A program made the position numbers and the translations under genes. Of a DNA stretch of 64,000 bases, positions 24,460 through 34,107 are shown piece by piece (within the stretch, counting starts at the first letter, position 1; each line of letters opens with the position of its first letter). Location: positions 1 to 64,000 of the forward strand of contig CAJTMC010000020.1 of NCBI GenBank assembly GCA_910577115.1, read 5' to 3'. Under the pieces are notes generated by a model. That model did no database searches. It worked only from the letters and a program-made list of their open reading frames with translations, and was not told the DNA's origin. This DNA is from an uncultured Lachnospiraceae bacterium (GTDB taxonomy: Bacteria; Bacillota; Clostridia; Lachnospirales; Lachnospiraceae).

Positions 24460-25584
24460 TTATATAATCGACTCAATTGAAAGATTTTCCATGTTGGACA
24501 GCAGCAGGATGCTGTTATAATAATCCTCCTGAAGGTCTCTGTCCTTGCTGCTTTCTGTACAGACGGCAGGTCTTGGAAAGCCATCCTGGCTTATAAAAAT
24601 GACATTTCCGTCCATTCCGCTGTGCAGCGTCACTTTCTGTTTCAGATAATGATTTAAGATATGCTCTAAAAAGGTAAGAACATACTCTGTATCATATTTG
24701 CGGATGCCGTCATCTTCAAAATATTTGATAAGGGATAACGGACACATGGAAAGGCGGTAAGACTTGTCGCTGATCATGGCATCAAAGATATCGGCAATCA
24801 TGATAACCTTTGTAAATCTGCTAAGCTCATCACTTTTCAATCCATACGGATAGCCACTTCCGTCACACCGCTCATGGTGTGTGAGTGCGGTGTCTCTGAC
24901 CGACTCGGGGATACTCTGGTACCTGCTTAGAAGGTGGAAGCCTTCGATCGGATGGGTTTTGATAATATGCCATTCTTCATGCGTATACTTTTGTGATTTC
25001 TCTACAATTCCCCAAGGCAGCATCAAAAGACCGCAGTCATGGAATAGACCACATGCTGCGGCAATCACCTGTTCGTTCTTTGGGAAGCCTAACCATTGAG
25101 AAAGCATGTTCGATATCAGCGCCACACAAATACAGTGACTGTATACAGAGTTGTCCGTATTGCGCATATTCAAAAAAAGATCAAGTATATTGCCGCTCTT
25201 GTTATCCTGTTGGAGAAGTGACAAAACCTCCCGCAGCAGATCATCCGAAGAAAAGGGCTCATTTTTGGAAATTGAGCCTGTCAGAACCGCACGAAAATGC
25301 TCGGAACAGCGTTTGAAAGCGTTCATAAAACAGCTGCTTTCTTTCGGCGTGTTCTGTACGTTCATGAGATCCGTATCCGCTTTGTGTGATGTAAGCGGGC
25401 ATGACAGATCGGATACTTTGTTTTCTTCGATATTTACATAATATATATAATAATTCTCAAGACGGGCAATGATATTCTCTGTGAAAACGGTTCCTTTTGG
25501 GACGACTGTATGACTGTCGTGAGATATAACATTCTCAGCAGCAATCATGCCCGGACTTAATTCCGCAATTGATATTCGCTTCAT
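24460..25584 (-). CDS. HD-GYP domain protein (probable cyclic-di-GMP phosphodiesterase)
   Basis: A 374-residue cytoplasmic protein. Residues 1-55 resemble the DUF3391-like N-terminus (AELSPGMIAAENV). The HD-GYP domain covers about 140-320: His150, HD at 182-183, HHE at 236-238 and DGSGYP at 241-246. All metal-binding residues and the GYP triad are present, so hydrolysis of cyclic-di-GMP or a related dinucleotide is likely. The start at 25584 has GGAGGT upstream. It shares the strand with plsC, 49 bases away. Confidence 0.85.
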   Translation of the reverse strand: MKRISIAELSPGMIAAENVISHDSHTVVPKGTVFTENIIARLENYYIYYVNIEENKVSDLSCPLTSHKADTDLMNVQNTPKESSCFMNAFKRCSEHFRAVLTGSISKNEPFSSDDLLREVLSLLQQDNKSGNILDLFLNMRNTDNSVYSHCICVALISNMLSQWLGFPKNEQVIAAACGLFHDCGLLMLPWGIVEKSQKYTHEEWHIIKTHPIEGFHLLSRYQSIPESVRDTALTHHERCDGSGYPYGLKSDELSRFTKVIMIADIFDAMISDKSYRLSMCPLSLIKYFEDDGIRKYDTEYVLTFLEHILNHYLKQKVTLHSGMDGNVIFISQDGFPRPAVCTESSKDRDLQEDYYNSILLLSNMENLSIESII

Positions 25585-25633
25585 TTGTACCTCCGTTTGC
25601 TGGAAAAACAATCAATCCGCAATTGTTCAAAAT

Positions 25634-26368
25634 TTATAGATTACCAACATTTTCCGCATGTGTCTTTGTTATCAAATCATGAAAATATTCACCTAAATGT
25701 TTTTGCTGTTCTTTTGGAAGCTCTTTTATACAGACAGGTGTTCCGTATTTGATGATAACATGTGTTTTTTTTATAAATGGAAATTGATTTTCAAGGATAG
25801 CAGCGCTATTTACAATTGTTATTGGAACAATCGGACAGCCGGCCTTAGAAGCAATCTTAAAGCTGCCTTCATTAAAAGGAAGAAGCTCCCCTTCCTTTTT
25901 TGACCTTGTTCCTTCCGGAAAAATACAGATGGATTTGTTGTCCTTAATCAGGTCAATTGCTTGCAGAATCGTCTGCATACCGGCCTTAATATCCTTGCGG
26001 TCGAGGAAAAGGCAGTGCAGATTTCGCATCCAAATGTTGAGAAGGGGAACCTTTTCAATTTCTTTTTTGGAAATGTATCCGGTTGGACGTGATACTTTAG
26101 GGTATGTCAGTACAATGTCGAAAAAACTCCTGTGATTGCCTACATACAGTACGGGGGTATCGGCAGGGACATTTTCCAGTCCGATATAATCAACTTTTGT
26201 GCCTGCCAGAAAGCGCACACACCGAAATGCCCAGTTTACGATTGCAAGGCTCGACCTGCTTTTTAAATCGGGGTTAAATTTGCCGATGATATATTCAACA
26301 ATCATCACAGGGATTGTTAAAATCAGAAACAGAACCACAAAGGATACCACTAAAATCAGTCTTATCAT
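25634..26368 (-). CDS. plsC: 1-acyl-sn-glycerol-3-phosphate acyltransferase
   Basis: A 244-residue membrane-associated acyltransferase. Motif I NHRSFFD at residues 78-84 gives the His/Asp charge relay; FPEGTRSK at 150-157 is motif III that binds glycerol phosphate. The N-terminal 30 residues form a membrane helix. It makes phosphatidic acid from lysophosphatidic acid in phospholipid synthesis. AAAGGA lies somewhat far (about 14 bases) upstream of the ATG. It is read toward the HD-GYP gene. Confidence 0.88.
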   Translation of the reverse strand: MIRLILVVSFVVLFLILTIPVMIVEYIIGKFNPDLKSRSSLAIVNWAFRCVRFLAGTKVDYIGLENVPADTPVLYVGNHRSFFDIVLTYPKVSRPTGYISKKEIEKVPLLNIWMRNLHCLFLDRKDIKAGMQTILQAIDLIKDNKSICIFPEGTRSKKEGELLPFNEGSFKIASKAGCPIVPITIVNSAAILENQFPFIKKTHVIIKYGTPVCIKELPKEQQKHLGEYFHDLITKTHAENVGNL

Positions 26369-26544
26369 AAAGTATATTAATCCTTTCCCTTGATAAAATT
26401 TATGTTTGCGTGTGATTTAGAACTTCTTCTCACATTAATATCTTATACATTTTATAAAATAAAATCAATAATAAAAGAATATCTTTTCCGCTAAAGGCAT
26501 AGCTTAATACAGAAAATCCATATTAATTTATGAGGAGAGGCAGT

Positions 26545-26967
26545 ATGCATATACCAATAAAAAATTTTTTCAGAGTAATGGCAGCAGTGATACTAACAGT
26601 GACGCTTATGGGCTGTGAAGCTGAGGAGGCAGCCTCAAATAAGCTGAAGGATTTGGACTTTACGGTGGTTGGTGAGGGGGAGCAGCCGGATGCGCTAAAG
26701 GACATTATTGCGGAAAAGTCAAAAAGCGCATTTCAGATTAGCTACACAATCGGCGAGGAGCTTTACATAGCAATCGGCTACGGTGAGCAGCCAAGCGGAG
26801 GGTACAGCATTACGGTAAATGAATTTTATGAGACGCCGGACTCCCTTTTCATAGATACTACACTGCTTGGTCCGGGCTCGGCGGAAAATGTGACAGATAC
26901 ACCGACGACGCCTTACATCGTCATCAAAACGGAAAACATTGCGGATAAGCCGATTGAATTTAAGTAG
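26545..26967 (+). CDS. Lipoprotein with PrcB-like C-terminal domain
   Basis: A 140-residue exported lipoprotein. The signal ends in LMGC, with the lipid-anchored Cys near residue 23. The C-terminal part, with AIGYGEQPSGGYSITVNEFYE, matches the PrcB_C domain first described in a Treponema protease complex. Function here is unknown; it may bind peptides or proteases outside the membrane. GAGGAGAGG favours the ATG at 26545 over the one at 26530. Confidence 0.75.
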   Translation: MHIPIKNFFRVMAAVILTVTLMGCEAEEAASNKLKDLDFTVVGEGEQPDALKDIIAEKSKSAFQISYTIGEELYIAIGYGEQPSGGYSITVNEFYETPDSLFIDTTLLGPGSAENVTDTPTTPYIVIKTENIADKPIEFK

Positions 26968-27083
26968 CCGGATTTTATTTGCAGAATACATAGCAATACC
27001 ATTTGCGGTTTGCAGATTTTATGGTAGTATAGATTCATGATGCTGTATGAGTCATATGCACAAAAAACAAAGGAGGATAACGA

Positions 27084-28364
27084 ATGTTATTAATAAAAAA
27101 CGGATTGGTGATTGATCCCAGTCAGAATTTATGCGAAAAAAAGGATATTCTGATTAAAAACAAAAAAATAGAATGGGTAAAAAGTAAAATAACAGTAGAT
27201 GCTGAATGCGACATTATTGATGCCGAAAATTGTATTGTGGCGCCGGGGCTTGTCGATGTGCATGTGCATTTTCGAGATCCCGGCTTTCTTTATAAGGAGG
27301 ACATCGAAACCGGAGCAAAGGCAGCAGCAAAGGGCGGTTTTACAAGTGTTGTTTTAATGGCAAATACTAAGCCGGTGGCAGATAATGAAGACGTAATAAC
27401 ATATGTTATCGAAAAGGGACGGCAGACGGATATCAAGGTTTATACCTGTGCTGCAGTGACAAAGGGAATGGCAGGCAAAGAGCTTACGGACATGGAGCTG
27501 ATGCTTGCCTGCGGTGCAGCCGGTTTTACAGATGACGGAATCCCAATAACAGACGAGAAGCTGTTAGAAACGGCGTTTCGGGAAACGGCAGCGCTGGGAG
27601 TGCCAATCAGTCTGCATGAGGAAAATCCGTCCCTGATTACCAATCATGGCATCAATAAAGGAAAAGCATCAAAACATTTTGGAATAGGAGGCTCTCCGAG
27701 AGAAGCAGAAATTTCATTGATAGCGCGCGATTTGGAAATTGCATTAAAAACAGGTGCTATTTTAAACATTCAGCATATCAGCACAAAGGAGGGCGTGGAG
27801 TGTGTCAGAAAAGCAAAGCAAAAAGCGGCACAAAACGGAAACGGCAATATTCATGCCGAAGCGACACCGCACCATTTCAGCCTGACGGAGGAGGCGGCAA
27901 TCCAATATGGTACGCTGGCGAAAATGAATCCGCCCCTGCGTGAGGAGGAAGACCGCCTTGCAATTATTGAGGGACTTCGGGACGGAACAATTGACATTAT
28001 TGCTACCGACCATGCGCCTCACAGCAAAGAGGAGAAAGAAAAACCGGTGACAGAAGCGCCAAGCGGTATTATCGGTCTTGAAACGGCGCTTTCTCTTGGT
28101 GTGACAAAGCTTGTGGGAGAGCAAGGCTTTACCCATCTGCAGTTATTGCGATGCATGAGCACAAACCCTGCAAAGCTCTATGAATTAAATGCGGGGACGC
28201 TTGCGATTGGCGCTCCTGCGGATATCGTGATATATCATCCGGAGAAGACATGGACAGCGAAAGACTATTTGTCAAAGGCATCTAATTCGCCGTTTACCGG
28301 ACTCAAGCTGCAAGGTGTGATACAGTATACCATAGTGAACGGAAAGGTCGTCTACAAAGCCTGA
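27084..28364 (+). CDS. pyrC: Dihydroorotase
   Basis: A 426-residue amidohydrolase of the class I dihydroorotase type. Metal ligands appear in VDVHVHFRDPG near residue 60, in later His residues (SLHEENP, QHISTKEG) and in the Asp of ATDHAPHS. It closes carbamoyl-aspartate to dihydroorotate in pyrimidine synthesis. No other pyr gene is adjacent, so it stands alone here. AGGAGG precedes the ATG. Confidence 0.9.
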   Translation: MLLIKNGLVIDPSQNLCEKKDILIKNKKIEWVKSKITVDAECDIIDAENCIVAPGLVDVHVHFRDPGFLYKEDIETGAKAAAKGGFTSVVLMANTKPVADNEDVITYVIEKGRQTDIKVYTCAAVTKGMAGKELTDMELMLACGAAGFTDDGIPITDEKLLETAFRETAALGVPISLHEENPSLITNHGINKGKASKHFGIGGSPREAEISLIARDLEIALKTGAILNIQHISTKEGVECVRKAKQKAAQNGNGNIHAEATPHHFSLTEEAAIQYGTLAKMNPPLREEEDRLAIIEGLRDGTIDIIATDHAPHSKEEKEKPVTEAPSGIIGLETALSLGVTKLVGEQGFTHLQLLRCMSTNPAKLYELNAGTLAIGAPADIVIYHPEKTWTAKDYLSKASNSPFTGLKLQGVIQYTIVNGKVVYKA

Positions 28365-28470
28365 ACACGCACTGTTCAATTTGGATAATTTGTATCAAAA
28401 AATTGTCAATCTTATGACAAGATGTACATTTTATTTTATGTAACTCAAAACGGAATTGCCAAAATTCGAC

Positions 28471-28526
28471 AAAAATTCTTTGGCTAATTGCGAAAAAGTT
28501 TAGCAATTTTTTAAAGAATTTTTTTG
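28471..28526 (+). terminator. Terminator-like structure after pyrC
   Basis: AAAAATTCTTT (28471-28481) pairs with AAAGAATTTTT (28513-28523), with an inner AATTGC/GCAATT stem, followed by TTTTG. It is about 105 bases past the pyrC stop. Confidence 0.6.
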
Positions 28527-28631
28527 TTTCTAAAAAAATTTTTAGAAATTTGAATCTGCGCAAAGTGCCGAAAAATCAATACTTTTTCGAAAAAACTTCC
28601 CCTGAACGGCATGATTTCTAAAATTTCTTGC

Positions 28632-28660
28632 TTGCATGAAAGCGTTTACAATGGTAAAAT
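28632..28660 (+). promoter_or_regulatory. Promoter overlapped by a CcpA (cre) site
   Basis: TTGCAT (28632-28637), 17-base spacer, TAAAAT (28655-28660). TGAAAGCGTTTACA at 28637-28650 matches the cre consensus (TGWAANCGNTNWCA) at every position and lies over the spacer. Binding there would repress this sugar transporter when glucose is present. The rest of the 28365-28763 gap holds the terminator above and AT-rich leader. Confidence 0.75.
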
Positions 28661-28763
28661 CTAAAATAGACACAGGCTATGTCCTTTAAATCTAAAAGAA
28701 CAGGCATGTAACCTTGTCTGAAACTTATTTTATCATTAATATTTAGGGAGGAATGAAAAAGCA

Positions 28764-30422
28764 ATGAAAAAGAAAGCACTATCTTTACTTTTGGCATCTG
28801 CTATGGTTGTTTCATTGACGGCCTGCGGCGGTGGTAATTCAGAACCGAGCCAGCCTGCGGCAGACAGCAACAACGGCAATGCAGCAGCAGACAGCAACAA
28901 CGGCGGTGACGCAGCAGCAGACAGCAACAACGGCGGTGACGCAGCAGCTACAGGAGATGTTGACTATCATGAAGTTCTTGGAGATACGGGTCTCAATATC
29001 GTAGTAAACGGTACGGTTACAGCTTCTCTTGACAACGGACAGGCTGAATTCAAGCAGCAGTGGGAGGAAGCGGTTGGTATTCCTTTGACAATCCAGCAGA
29101 TGGATCACTCAGGCTATACGGACGCAGTTGGACGTCTTTTCGCAAGCCAGGAGTATCCGGATGCAATGATCATGTCAGCGGATATGTTTAAGCAGTATGC
29201 ACCGACAGGTATTCTTTGGGATATGTCAGAAGCATATAAAAATGCCGATTTCCAGGAAAGAATGATTCTTCCGACAATCAATGAGAACTTAATGGATTCC
29301 GAGGGACATTTATACGGATTTGCTTATGCGTATGGTAACGGATGCGTTACTTATGTAAAACAGGCATGGCTTGATGCAGTTGGAATGAGCATTGATGATA
29401 TCAAGACATATGACGATTATTATGCAATGCTTAAGGCATTTCATGACCAGGATCCTGACGGAAACGGAACAACAGGCGATACATACGGTGTTGTAGCAGC
29501 CGGATTCATTGGCAACGAGGCTCCTTACATCAACTATCTGCCGGAGTTTTGGCAGGATGCATATCCGTCTCTTATCCAGGGTGAAGACGGCGTATGGTAC
29601 GACGGTTTCCAGACAGAGGAGACAAAAGCAGCGCTTGAAAGACTTCGTCAGGCATATGTTGACGGATGTATTGATCCTGAGACACTGACGGCACAGACAA
29701 AGACAGCACGTGAGAAATGGTTCTCAAATAATCAGACTGGTTCATCAGGTGTATTCACATACTGGGCAGGTACATGGTATCAGACATTGACAGATAACCT
29801 CATCAAGAATGAGGTTGATGAAAATCTTGTTCAGCTTCCTCCTATTGCAGAGGTTGGCGCTTACCTTAACAGAGAAGCTCCTGTATGGGTTATCATTGAT
29901 TCCGGAGATCCGGTTCGTAATCAGGCAGTATTTGATGCATTAATTGAGACAATGATGGACGGCGATGTTGTTCAGACACTTTGGACCTATGGTGCGGAAG
30001 GTGTTCACTGGTCAACAGAGGCGGAAGAGTTCACAACCAATCCGGGTACGGATCAGGAGAAGAAGTATTCTTATGCGGATGGTGAGTTCCACTTAAAGCC
30101 GTCTCCAAATGACCCGAACTCTGTGTGGAAGAAGAACCTTATTGATCCCGCTCTTGTAATCTGTGAGCTTACAAATGGTTTTGCTGCTCAGACAGAGCTT
30201 GCAGCAGAGGGTAACAAGTTCTTCACAGAGAACTGTGTAGACGCTCCTGCGGCTCCTATGTCAGAGACCTTTACAAATGAGACAGGTACCATTTTTGATG
30301 CGAAGCTTGCTGTAATCACAAAGGTTGTTGTAGAAGGCGGCGACATTGAAGCGGCTATGCAGGAATATGTAAATACGGTTGGTTCTATTATTGACCAGTG
30401 TCTTGCTGAGTTAAATCAGTAA
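28764..30422 (+). CDS. Sugar ABC transporter substrate-binding lipoprotein (LplA/YtcQ-type)
   Basis: A 552-residue extracellular solute-binding protein. The lipobox LTAC places the anchored Cys at residue 21, followed by a low-complexity linker (to about residue 65) made of AAADSNNGGD repeats. The long binding domain fits the LplA/YtcQ group, which often serves complex or pectin-derived oligosaccharides. It is the first gene after the cre-controlled promoter. Permeases of the matching LplB/YtcP type follow, and no ATPase gene is present. Confidence 0.9.
   Translation: MKKKALSLLLASAMVVSLTACGGGNSEPSQPAADSNNGNAAADSNNGGDAAADSNNGGDAAATGDVDYHEVLGDTGLNIVVNGTVTASLDNGQAEFKQQWEEAVGIPLTIQQMDHSGYTDAVGRLFASQEYPDAMIMSADMFKQYAPTGILWDMSEAYKNADFQERMILPTINENLMDSEGHLYGFAYAYGNGCVTYVKQAWLDAVGMSIDDIKTYDDYYAMLKAFHDQDPDGNGTTGDTYGVVAAGFIGNEAPYINYLPEFWQDAYPSLIQGEDGVWYDGFQTEETKAALERLRQAYVDGCIDPETLTAQTKTAREKWFSNNQTGSSGVFTYWAGTWYQTLTDNLIKNEVDENLVQLPPIAEVGAYLNREAPVWVIIDSGDPVRNQAVFDALIETMMDGDVVQTLWTYGAEGVHWSTEAEEFTTNPGTDQEKKYSYADGEFHLKPSPNDPNSVWKKNLIDPALVICELTNGFAAQTELAAEGNKFFTENCVDAPAAPMSETFTNETGTIFDAKLAVITKVVVEGGDIEAAMQEYVNTVGSIIDQCLAELNQ
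28857..28940 (+). repeat. Tandem 30-base repeat in the lipoprotein linker
   Basis: Two identical 30-base units (28881-28910 and 28911-28940) follow a shorter 24-base unit (28857-28880). They encode the AAADSNNGGD linker between the lipid anchor and the binding domain, so linker length may vary between strains. Confidence 0.85.
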
Positions 30423-30479
30423 TTATAACAGCTTTCAATATATTGGGCTGATAATAAAGTTATGAGAATGAGTGTGTCT

Positions 30480-30509
30480 CTGCCATGTGTGGGAACCCGC
30501 ATATGGCAG
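30480..30509 (+). other. Intercistronic hairpin after the second binding-protein gene
   Basis: CTGCCATGTGTGGG (30480-30493) pairs fully with CCCGCATATGGCAG (30496-30509), using G-U pairs, with a two-base gap. No U-run follows. It probably protects the upstream mRNA or causes partial termination between binding-protein and permease genes. Confidence 0.65.
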
Positions 30510-30618
30510 GGCGCTTGTTCAAAAAAATACCAACATAGTAACACGTGGCCGTTCTATCCGGCCGCATAGTGATTATGGGGAAAATTCCATTGGAAAAGGA
30601 AGAAAGGATGAGAACGGT

Positions 30619-31572
30619 ATGGCAAAAAAACAAGTTGTAATGACCTCAGGCGGCGTAGAAGTTCGTCATAAGCCTCTGGGACTCCGCATATGGAACAACA
30701 GAGGATACTATATCATGTTCCTGCCCGTAGTAATTTTCATGCTGATTATGAACTATTGGCCGATGCTCGGCGTTCGCTATGCATTTTATGATTATAAGCC
30801 TGTAGGACCAAAAGTTTTTGTTGGTTTTGATCATTTTGTAAAGATGTTTGGAACACCGGCATTTTGGACCGCATTTAAAAACACTTTGGAATTGAGTATC
30901 ATAAAGCTGATTATTACAAATATTTCCGCAGTTGTGGTATCAATCTTCTTAAATGAAATGAAAAATCTGTTTGCGAAGAAGACTTTGCAGACTATCATAT
31001 ATTTGCCGCACTTTATGTCATGGGCAGTAGTTGCATCGATTTTCAGTTTGTTCCTTTCGCCGTCGGCAACCGGTATGGTAAACGGTATTTTGTTCCACGG
31101 TGATACGACAAAGTACATCTACTTCCTTGCTAGCAAAACGTGGTGGCGTCCGATTTTCTATTTGATTAATATTTGGAAGGAAACAGGTTGGGGAACGATT
31201 ATCTTCCTTGCAACGCTTTCCGGTATTAACCCTGAATTGTATGAAGCAGCGGACATTGACGGTGCGACGCGTATGCAGAAGATCCGTTTCGTAACATTGC
31301 CTGCACTTGCAAATACAATTATTACGGTATTGATTCTGAACCTTGCAAAGGTTATGAATATGTTTGAGTCTGTATTCGTACTTTACAACAATGCAGTATA
31401 CGATGTATCTGATGTTATTTCTACATATATTTACCGTCAGACATTCGCAATTGCATTGCCGAACTATGGTTATTCAACAGCGGTAGGTCTCTTCAAGTCG
31501 GCAGTAGGCTGCTTCCTCGTGCTTGTATGTAACTGGGCAAGTAAGAAGACCCGTGGACGCGGCATTGTATAA
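30619..31572 (+). CDS. Sugar ABC transporter permease (LplB-type)
   Basis: A 317-residue permease with six helices. The EAA loop YEAADIDGATRMQKIRFVTL lies around residues 210-229. The longer N-terminus (about 35 residues before the first helix) is usual for the LplB/YtcP branch. I chose 30619, where AGAAAGGA precedes the ATG; the frame extends upstream through a hairpin region without support. Twelve bases separate it from its partner. Confidence 0.88.
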   Translation: MAKKQVVMTSGGVEVRHKPLGLRIWNNRGYYIMFLPVVIFMLIMNYWPMLGVRYAFYDYKPVGPKVFVGFDHFVKMFGTPAFWTAFKNTLELSIIKLIITNISAVVVSIFLNEMKNLFAKKTLQTIIYLPHFMSWAVVASIFSLFLSPSATGMVNGILFHGDTTKYIYFLASKTWWRPIFYLINIWKETGWGTIIFLATLSGINPELYEAADIDGATRMQKIRFVTLPALANTIITVLILNLAKVMNMFESVFVLYNNAVYDVSDVISTYIYRQTFAIALPNYGYSTAVGLFKSAVGCFLVLVCNWASKKTRGRGIV

Positions 31573-31584
31573 GGAGGTGCGAAT

Positions 31585-32454
31585 ATGGCAAAGGAAAAAG
31601 AAATTAAAACAAAAAAGCCAAGTGAGAGAACATCGGTGTTTGACATTGTCAACTATATCGTGTTTATCATAATCGGCTTAATTATCTTAGTACCGATTTG
31701 GAAAGTTATCGTTGACTCGTTGAATAAGGTTGGTGTATATCAGTTTCAGATTTGGCCGAGTCAGTTTACATTAGACGGCTACAGAACGATCATTGAAACA
31801 AAGGCGTTGATCAGACCGTTCTTCAACTCCGTTATCACGACATTGTTGGGCACGTTGCTTGGTTTGGTGCTTTCAACACTCGGTGGTTACGTGTTGGTAC
31901 AGTTTGAGATGCCGGGACGTGAATTTTTCGCATATTTCTTAATGTTTACCATGATTTTCTCCGGCGGTATGATTCCGGAATACTTGGTAATGAAGCAGTT
32001 GGGACTTGTAAATACAATGTGGATTCTTGTTTTTAAGCATGGTATGAATGTTTATAACCTTGTATTGATGAGAAACTTCTTTGAGGGGATTCCGGCATCA
32101 CTGTTTGAGGCGGCGAGAATCGATGGGTGTTCGCCCATGCGAATATTCTTTACGATTGTGCTTCCGCTTTCAAAGGCTGCACTTGCATCTATCGGTTTGA
32201 TGTTCTCCGTAGCAGTATGGAATGACTACTCAACAGTTAAGATTTATATTACGGATCCGGATCAGGTAAACTTCCAGTATAAGCTGAGAAACATGATTAT
32301 GGACGGTGATACGCCGACGACCTCATACGAAGTGTCACAAAATACGCTATATAACGCGGGTATTATCTCGGCAATTCTGCCATTCATGATTTTGTATCCG
32401 TTCTTACAGAAGTATTTCGTGAAGGGCGTAAATATCGGTGCGGTTAAGGAATGA
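31585..32454 (+). CDS. Sugar ABC transporter permease (YtcP-type)
   Basis: A 289-residue permease with six helices. The EAA loop FEAARIDGCSPMRIFFTIVL and the C-terminus YFVKGVNIGAVKE are diagnostic of the YtcP/CUT1 branch. AAGGAGGTG is placed before the ATG. It ends the transporter operon, with a strong terminator immediately downstream. Confidence 0.9.
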   Translation: MAKEKEIKTKKPSERTSVFDIVNYIVFIIIGLIILVPIWKVIVDSLNKVGVYQFQIWPSQFTLDGYRTIIETKALIRPFFNSVITTLLGTLLGLVLSTLGGYVLVQFEMPGREFFAYFLMFTMIFSGGMIPEYLVMKQLGLVNTMWILVFKHGMNVYNLVLMRNFFEGIPASLFEAARIDGCSPMRIFFTIVLPLSKAALASIGLMFSVAVWNDYSTVKIYITDPDQVNFQYKLRNMIMDGDTPTTSYEVSQNTLYNAGIISAILPFMILYPFLQKYFVKGVNIGAVKE

Positions 32455-32481
32455 TCGCACTGTGGATATCATATAATTATG

Positions 32482-32514
32482 AAAAAAGGGAAACAGTGGT
32501 TTCCCTTTTTTTTA
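32482..32514 (+). terminator. Terminator of the second sugar ABC operon
   Basis: AAAAAAGGGAAAC (32482-32494) pairs perfectly with GTTTCCCTTTTTT (32499-32511), loop AGTG, followed by more T residues. Confidence 0.92.
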
Positions 32515-32573
32515 TTTTGCTGTATACTGTATAAATAAAGAAGTGCTTATTAATAATAGAGAGGTATGGTCAT

Positions 32574-33281
32574 ATGATGAAAAAGATTTATTGGGCGGCT
32601 GATTCTACAGTGCAGAATAATGATGTGGTAACTTATCCGCAGACGGGAATCGGTCAGGTGTTTCCGATGTACGTAAAAGAGGGGGTTTTTGTCTTAAATC
32701 ATGCAAAAAATGGCAGAAGCACGAAAAGCTTTCTTGATGAGGGCAGGCTTGAAGCGATTGATCAGCAAATCGGGGAAGGCGATTTTTTGTTTATCCAGTT
32801 TGGGCATAATGATGAAAAGCTGGAGGATCCGACACGCTATACAGAGCCGTATTCCACATATATCGAAAACCTTGAAAGATATATCAATGTTGCAAGAAAT
32901 CATGGCGCAAATCCTGTGTTGATTACACCGATTGAGCGCAGACATTTTGATGAAAATAAAAAGCTTATGGAGAGCATGCATACAGACTATGTAGCGGGCA
33001 TGAAGAAAACAGCCGAAAAAAATAATGTGCCGCTGATTGACTTGTTTACGATGAGCCGCGCAGCGCTTGAGAAGGCAGGAGAGGAAGAAAGCCGCAAATG
33101 GCATATGTTTTTTGATGCCGGCATTTATGAAAATTATCCGGAAGGAAAGCAGGATAATACGCATCTGCGGTATGAAGGAGCCATGATTTATGCGGGATTT
33201 GTCGCAAAAGGGCTGCTTGCACTTGGCGGTATTTATAAGGAACTGATTGCGGACAAGGCAGAAAACTATATCTGGTCATAA
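32574..33281 (+). CDS. Rhamnogalacturonan acetylesterase-like SGNH hydrolase
   Basis: A 235-residue GDSL/SGNH esterase of the CE12 type. Block I is AADSTVQ with the nucleophile Ser near residue 10; block III is FGHNDEK; the C-terminal DNTHLRYEGA holds the catalytic Asp and His. CE12 enzymes remove acetyl groups from rhamnogalacturonan I. No signal peptide is present, so it should act on imported oligosaccharides. It follows the LplB/YtcP-type transporter, which supports a shared pectin-related role. Confidence 0.8.
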   Translation: MMKKIYWAADSTVQNNDVVTYPQTGIGQVFPMYVKEGVFVLNHAKNGRSTKSFLDEGRLEAIDQQIGEGDFLFIQFGHNDEKLEDPTRYTEPYSTYIENLERYINVARNHGANPVLITPIERRHFDENKKLMESMHTDYVAGMKKTAEKNNVPLIDLFTMSRAALEKAGEEESRKWHMFFDAGIYENYPEGKQDNTHLRYEGAMIYAGFVAKGLLALGGIYKELIADKAENYIWS

Positions 33282-33340
33282 TCCGACATACAAAATCAAA
33301 AAACAGGTATAGTATGTTAAAAAAATGCGTAAAATAAAAC

Positions 33341-34027
33341 ATGAAGAAGATTTTGAGAGTATTTATCATTGTGATTAGCCTGCCGCTGATTGGCAGCCTG
33401 CTCGTTAAGCCTCCCAAGACGGCGCGCGATACAACGCAAAGTGATGCGGCAAAGAATGATGCAAGTGCTATCAATTCTGCATTTCTGGTGACAGTCCATG
33501 AAAGCAGGGGTGATTTCTATTATGCACCGGAAAAAATTGTCGAACTGATGGTTGTAGCGCAGATTCCGGAGGAAATTGTTTTTAGTCAGGGAGAAGATTA
33601 TGTGGAAACGGCATCGCAGTCTGCCTATGATTCAGAGCAGGAATATCTAAAGGCGCTTGCGATTGTGCTTCGGACAAATCTTGTTTATGAATGGGAGCGC
33701 GAAGGACGCCCCGAGAACCTTGATCTTGACAGCACAGGGCTTTGCATTCAGGAACTGCGGACAGATACGGACGGTGAAGATGCTGTTAAAAAGAAGGAAA
33801 TAGAACGTGCGGTTGCATTTACATATGGAGCTGTGATTACGAAGGAAAAAAACGTAATCGCGGCTCCGTTTTTTACGTCCTCACAGGGAAGCCTGCTGGT
33901 TGAGGAGGCGGGCGAGGGAGACGGGTTTTCTTTAAATTATGCATATTTTCTTGCGCAGGACGGCATGGATTTTTACAAAATTTTGCAACGCTTTTACGAC
34001 GGGATTTCGGTAGTAATCTATGAATAA
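33341..34027 (+). CDS. SpoIID-like sporulation protein
   Basis: A 228-residue protein with an N-terminal membrane helix (about 4-24) and a SpoIID/LytB-type domain: EYLKALAIVLRTNLVYEW, then AVAFTYGAVITKEKNVIAAPFFTSSQG and a C-terminal YKILQRFYDG. In B. subtilis SpoIID is a lytic transglycosylase needed for forespore engulfment, with a catalytic Glu before a Met-Pro. Here that segment reads VVAQIPEEI, apparently with Gln in place of Glu. The next gene is SpoIIQ-like, supporting a sporulation role. No good ribosome site precedes the start. Confidence 0.7.
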   Translation: MKKILRVFIIVISLPLIGSLLVKPPKTARDTTQSDAAKNDASAINSAFLVTVHESRGDFYYAPEKIVELMVVAQIPEEIVFSQGEDYVETASQSAYDSEQEYLKALAIVLRTNLVYEWEREGRPENLDLDSTGLCIQELRTDTDGEDAVKKKEIERAVAFTYGAVITKEKNVIAAPFFTSSQGSLLVEEAGEGDGFSLNYAYFLAQDGMDFYKILQRFYDGISVVIYE

Positions 34028-34107
34028 ACTTCTCCAAACAAGGCAATGCTATCATCAGGCGAACCGATAAAAATTCGTTGGTGGCTTGCCGGAAATGGAG
34101 GTAGAGG

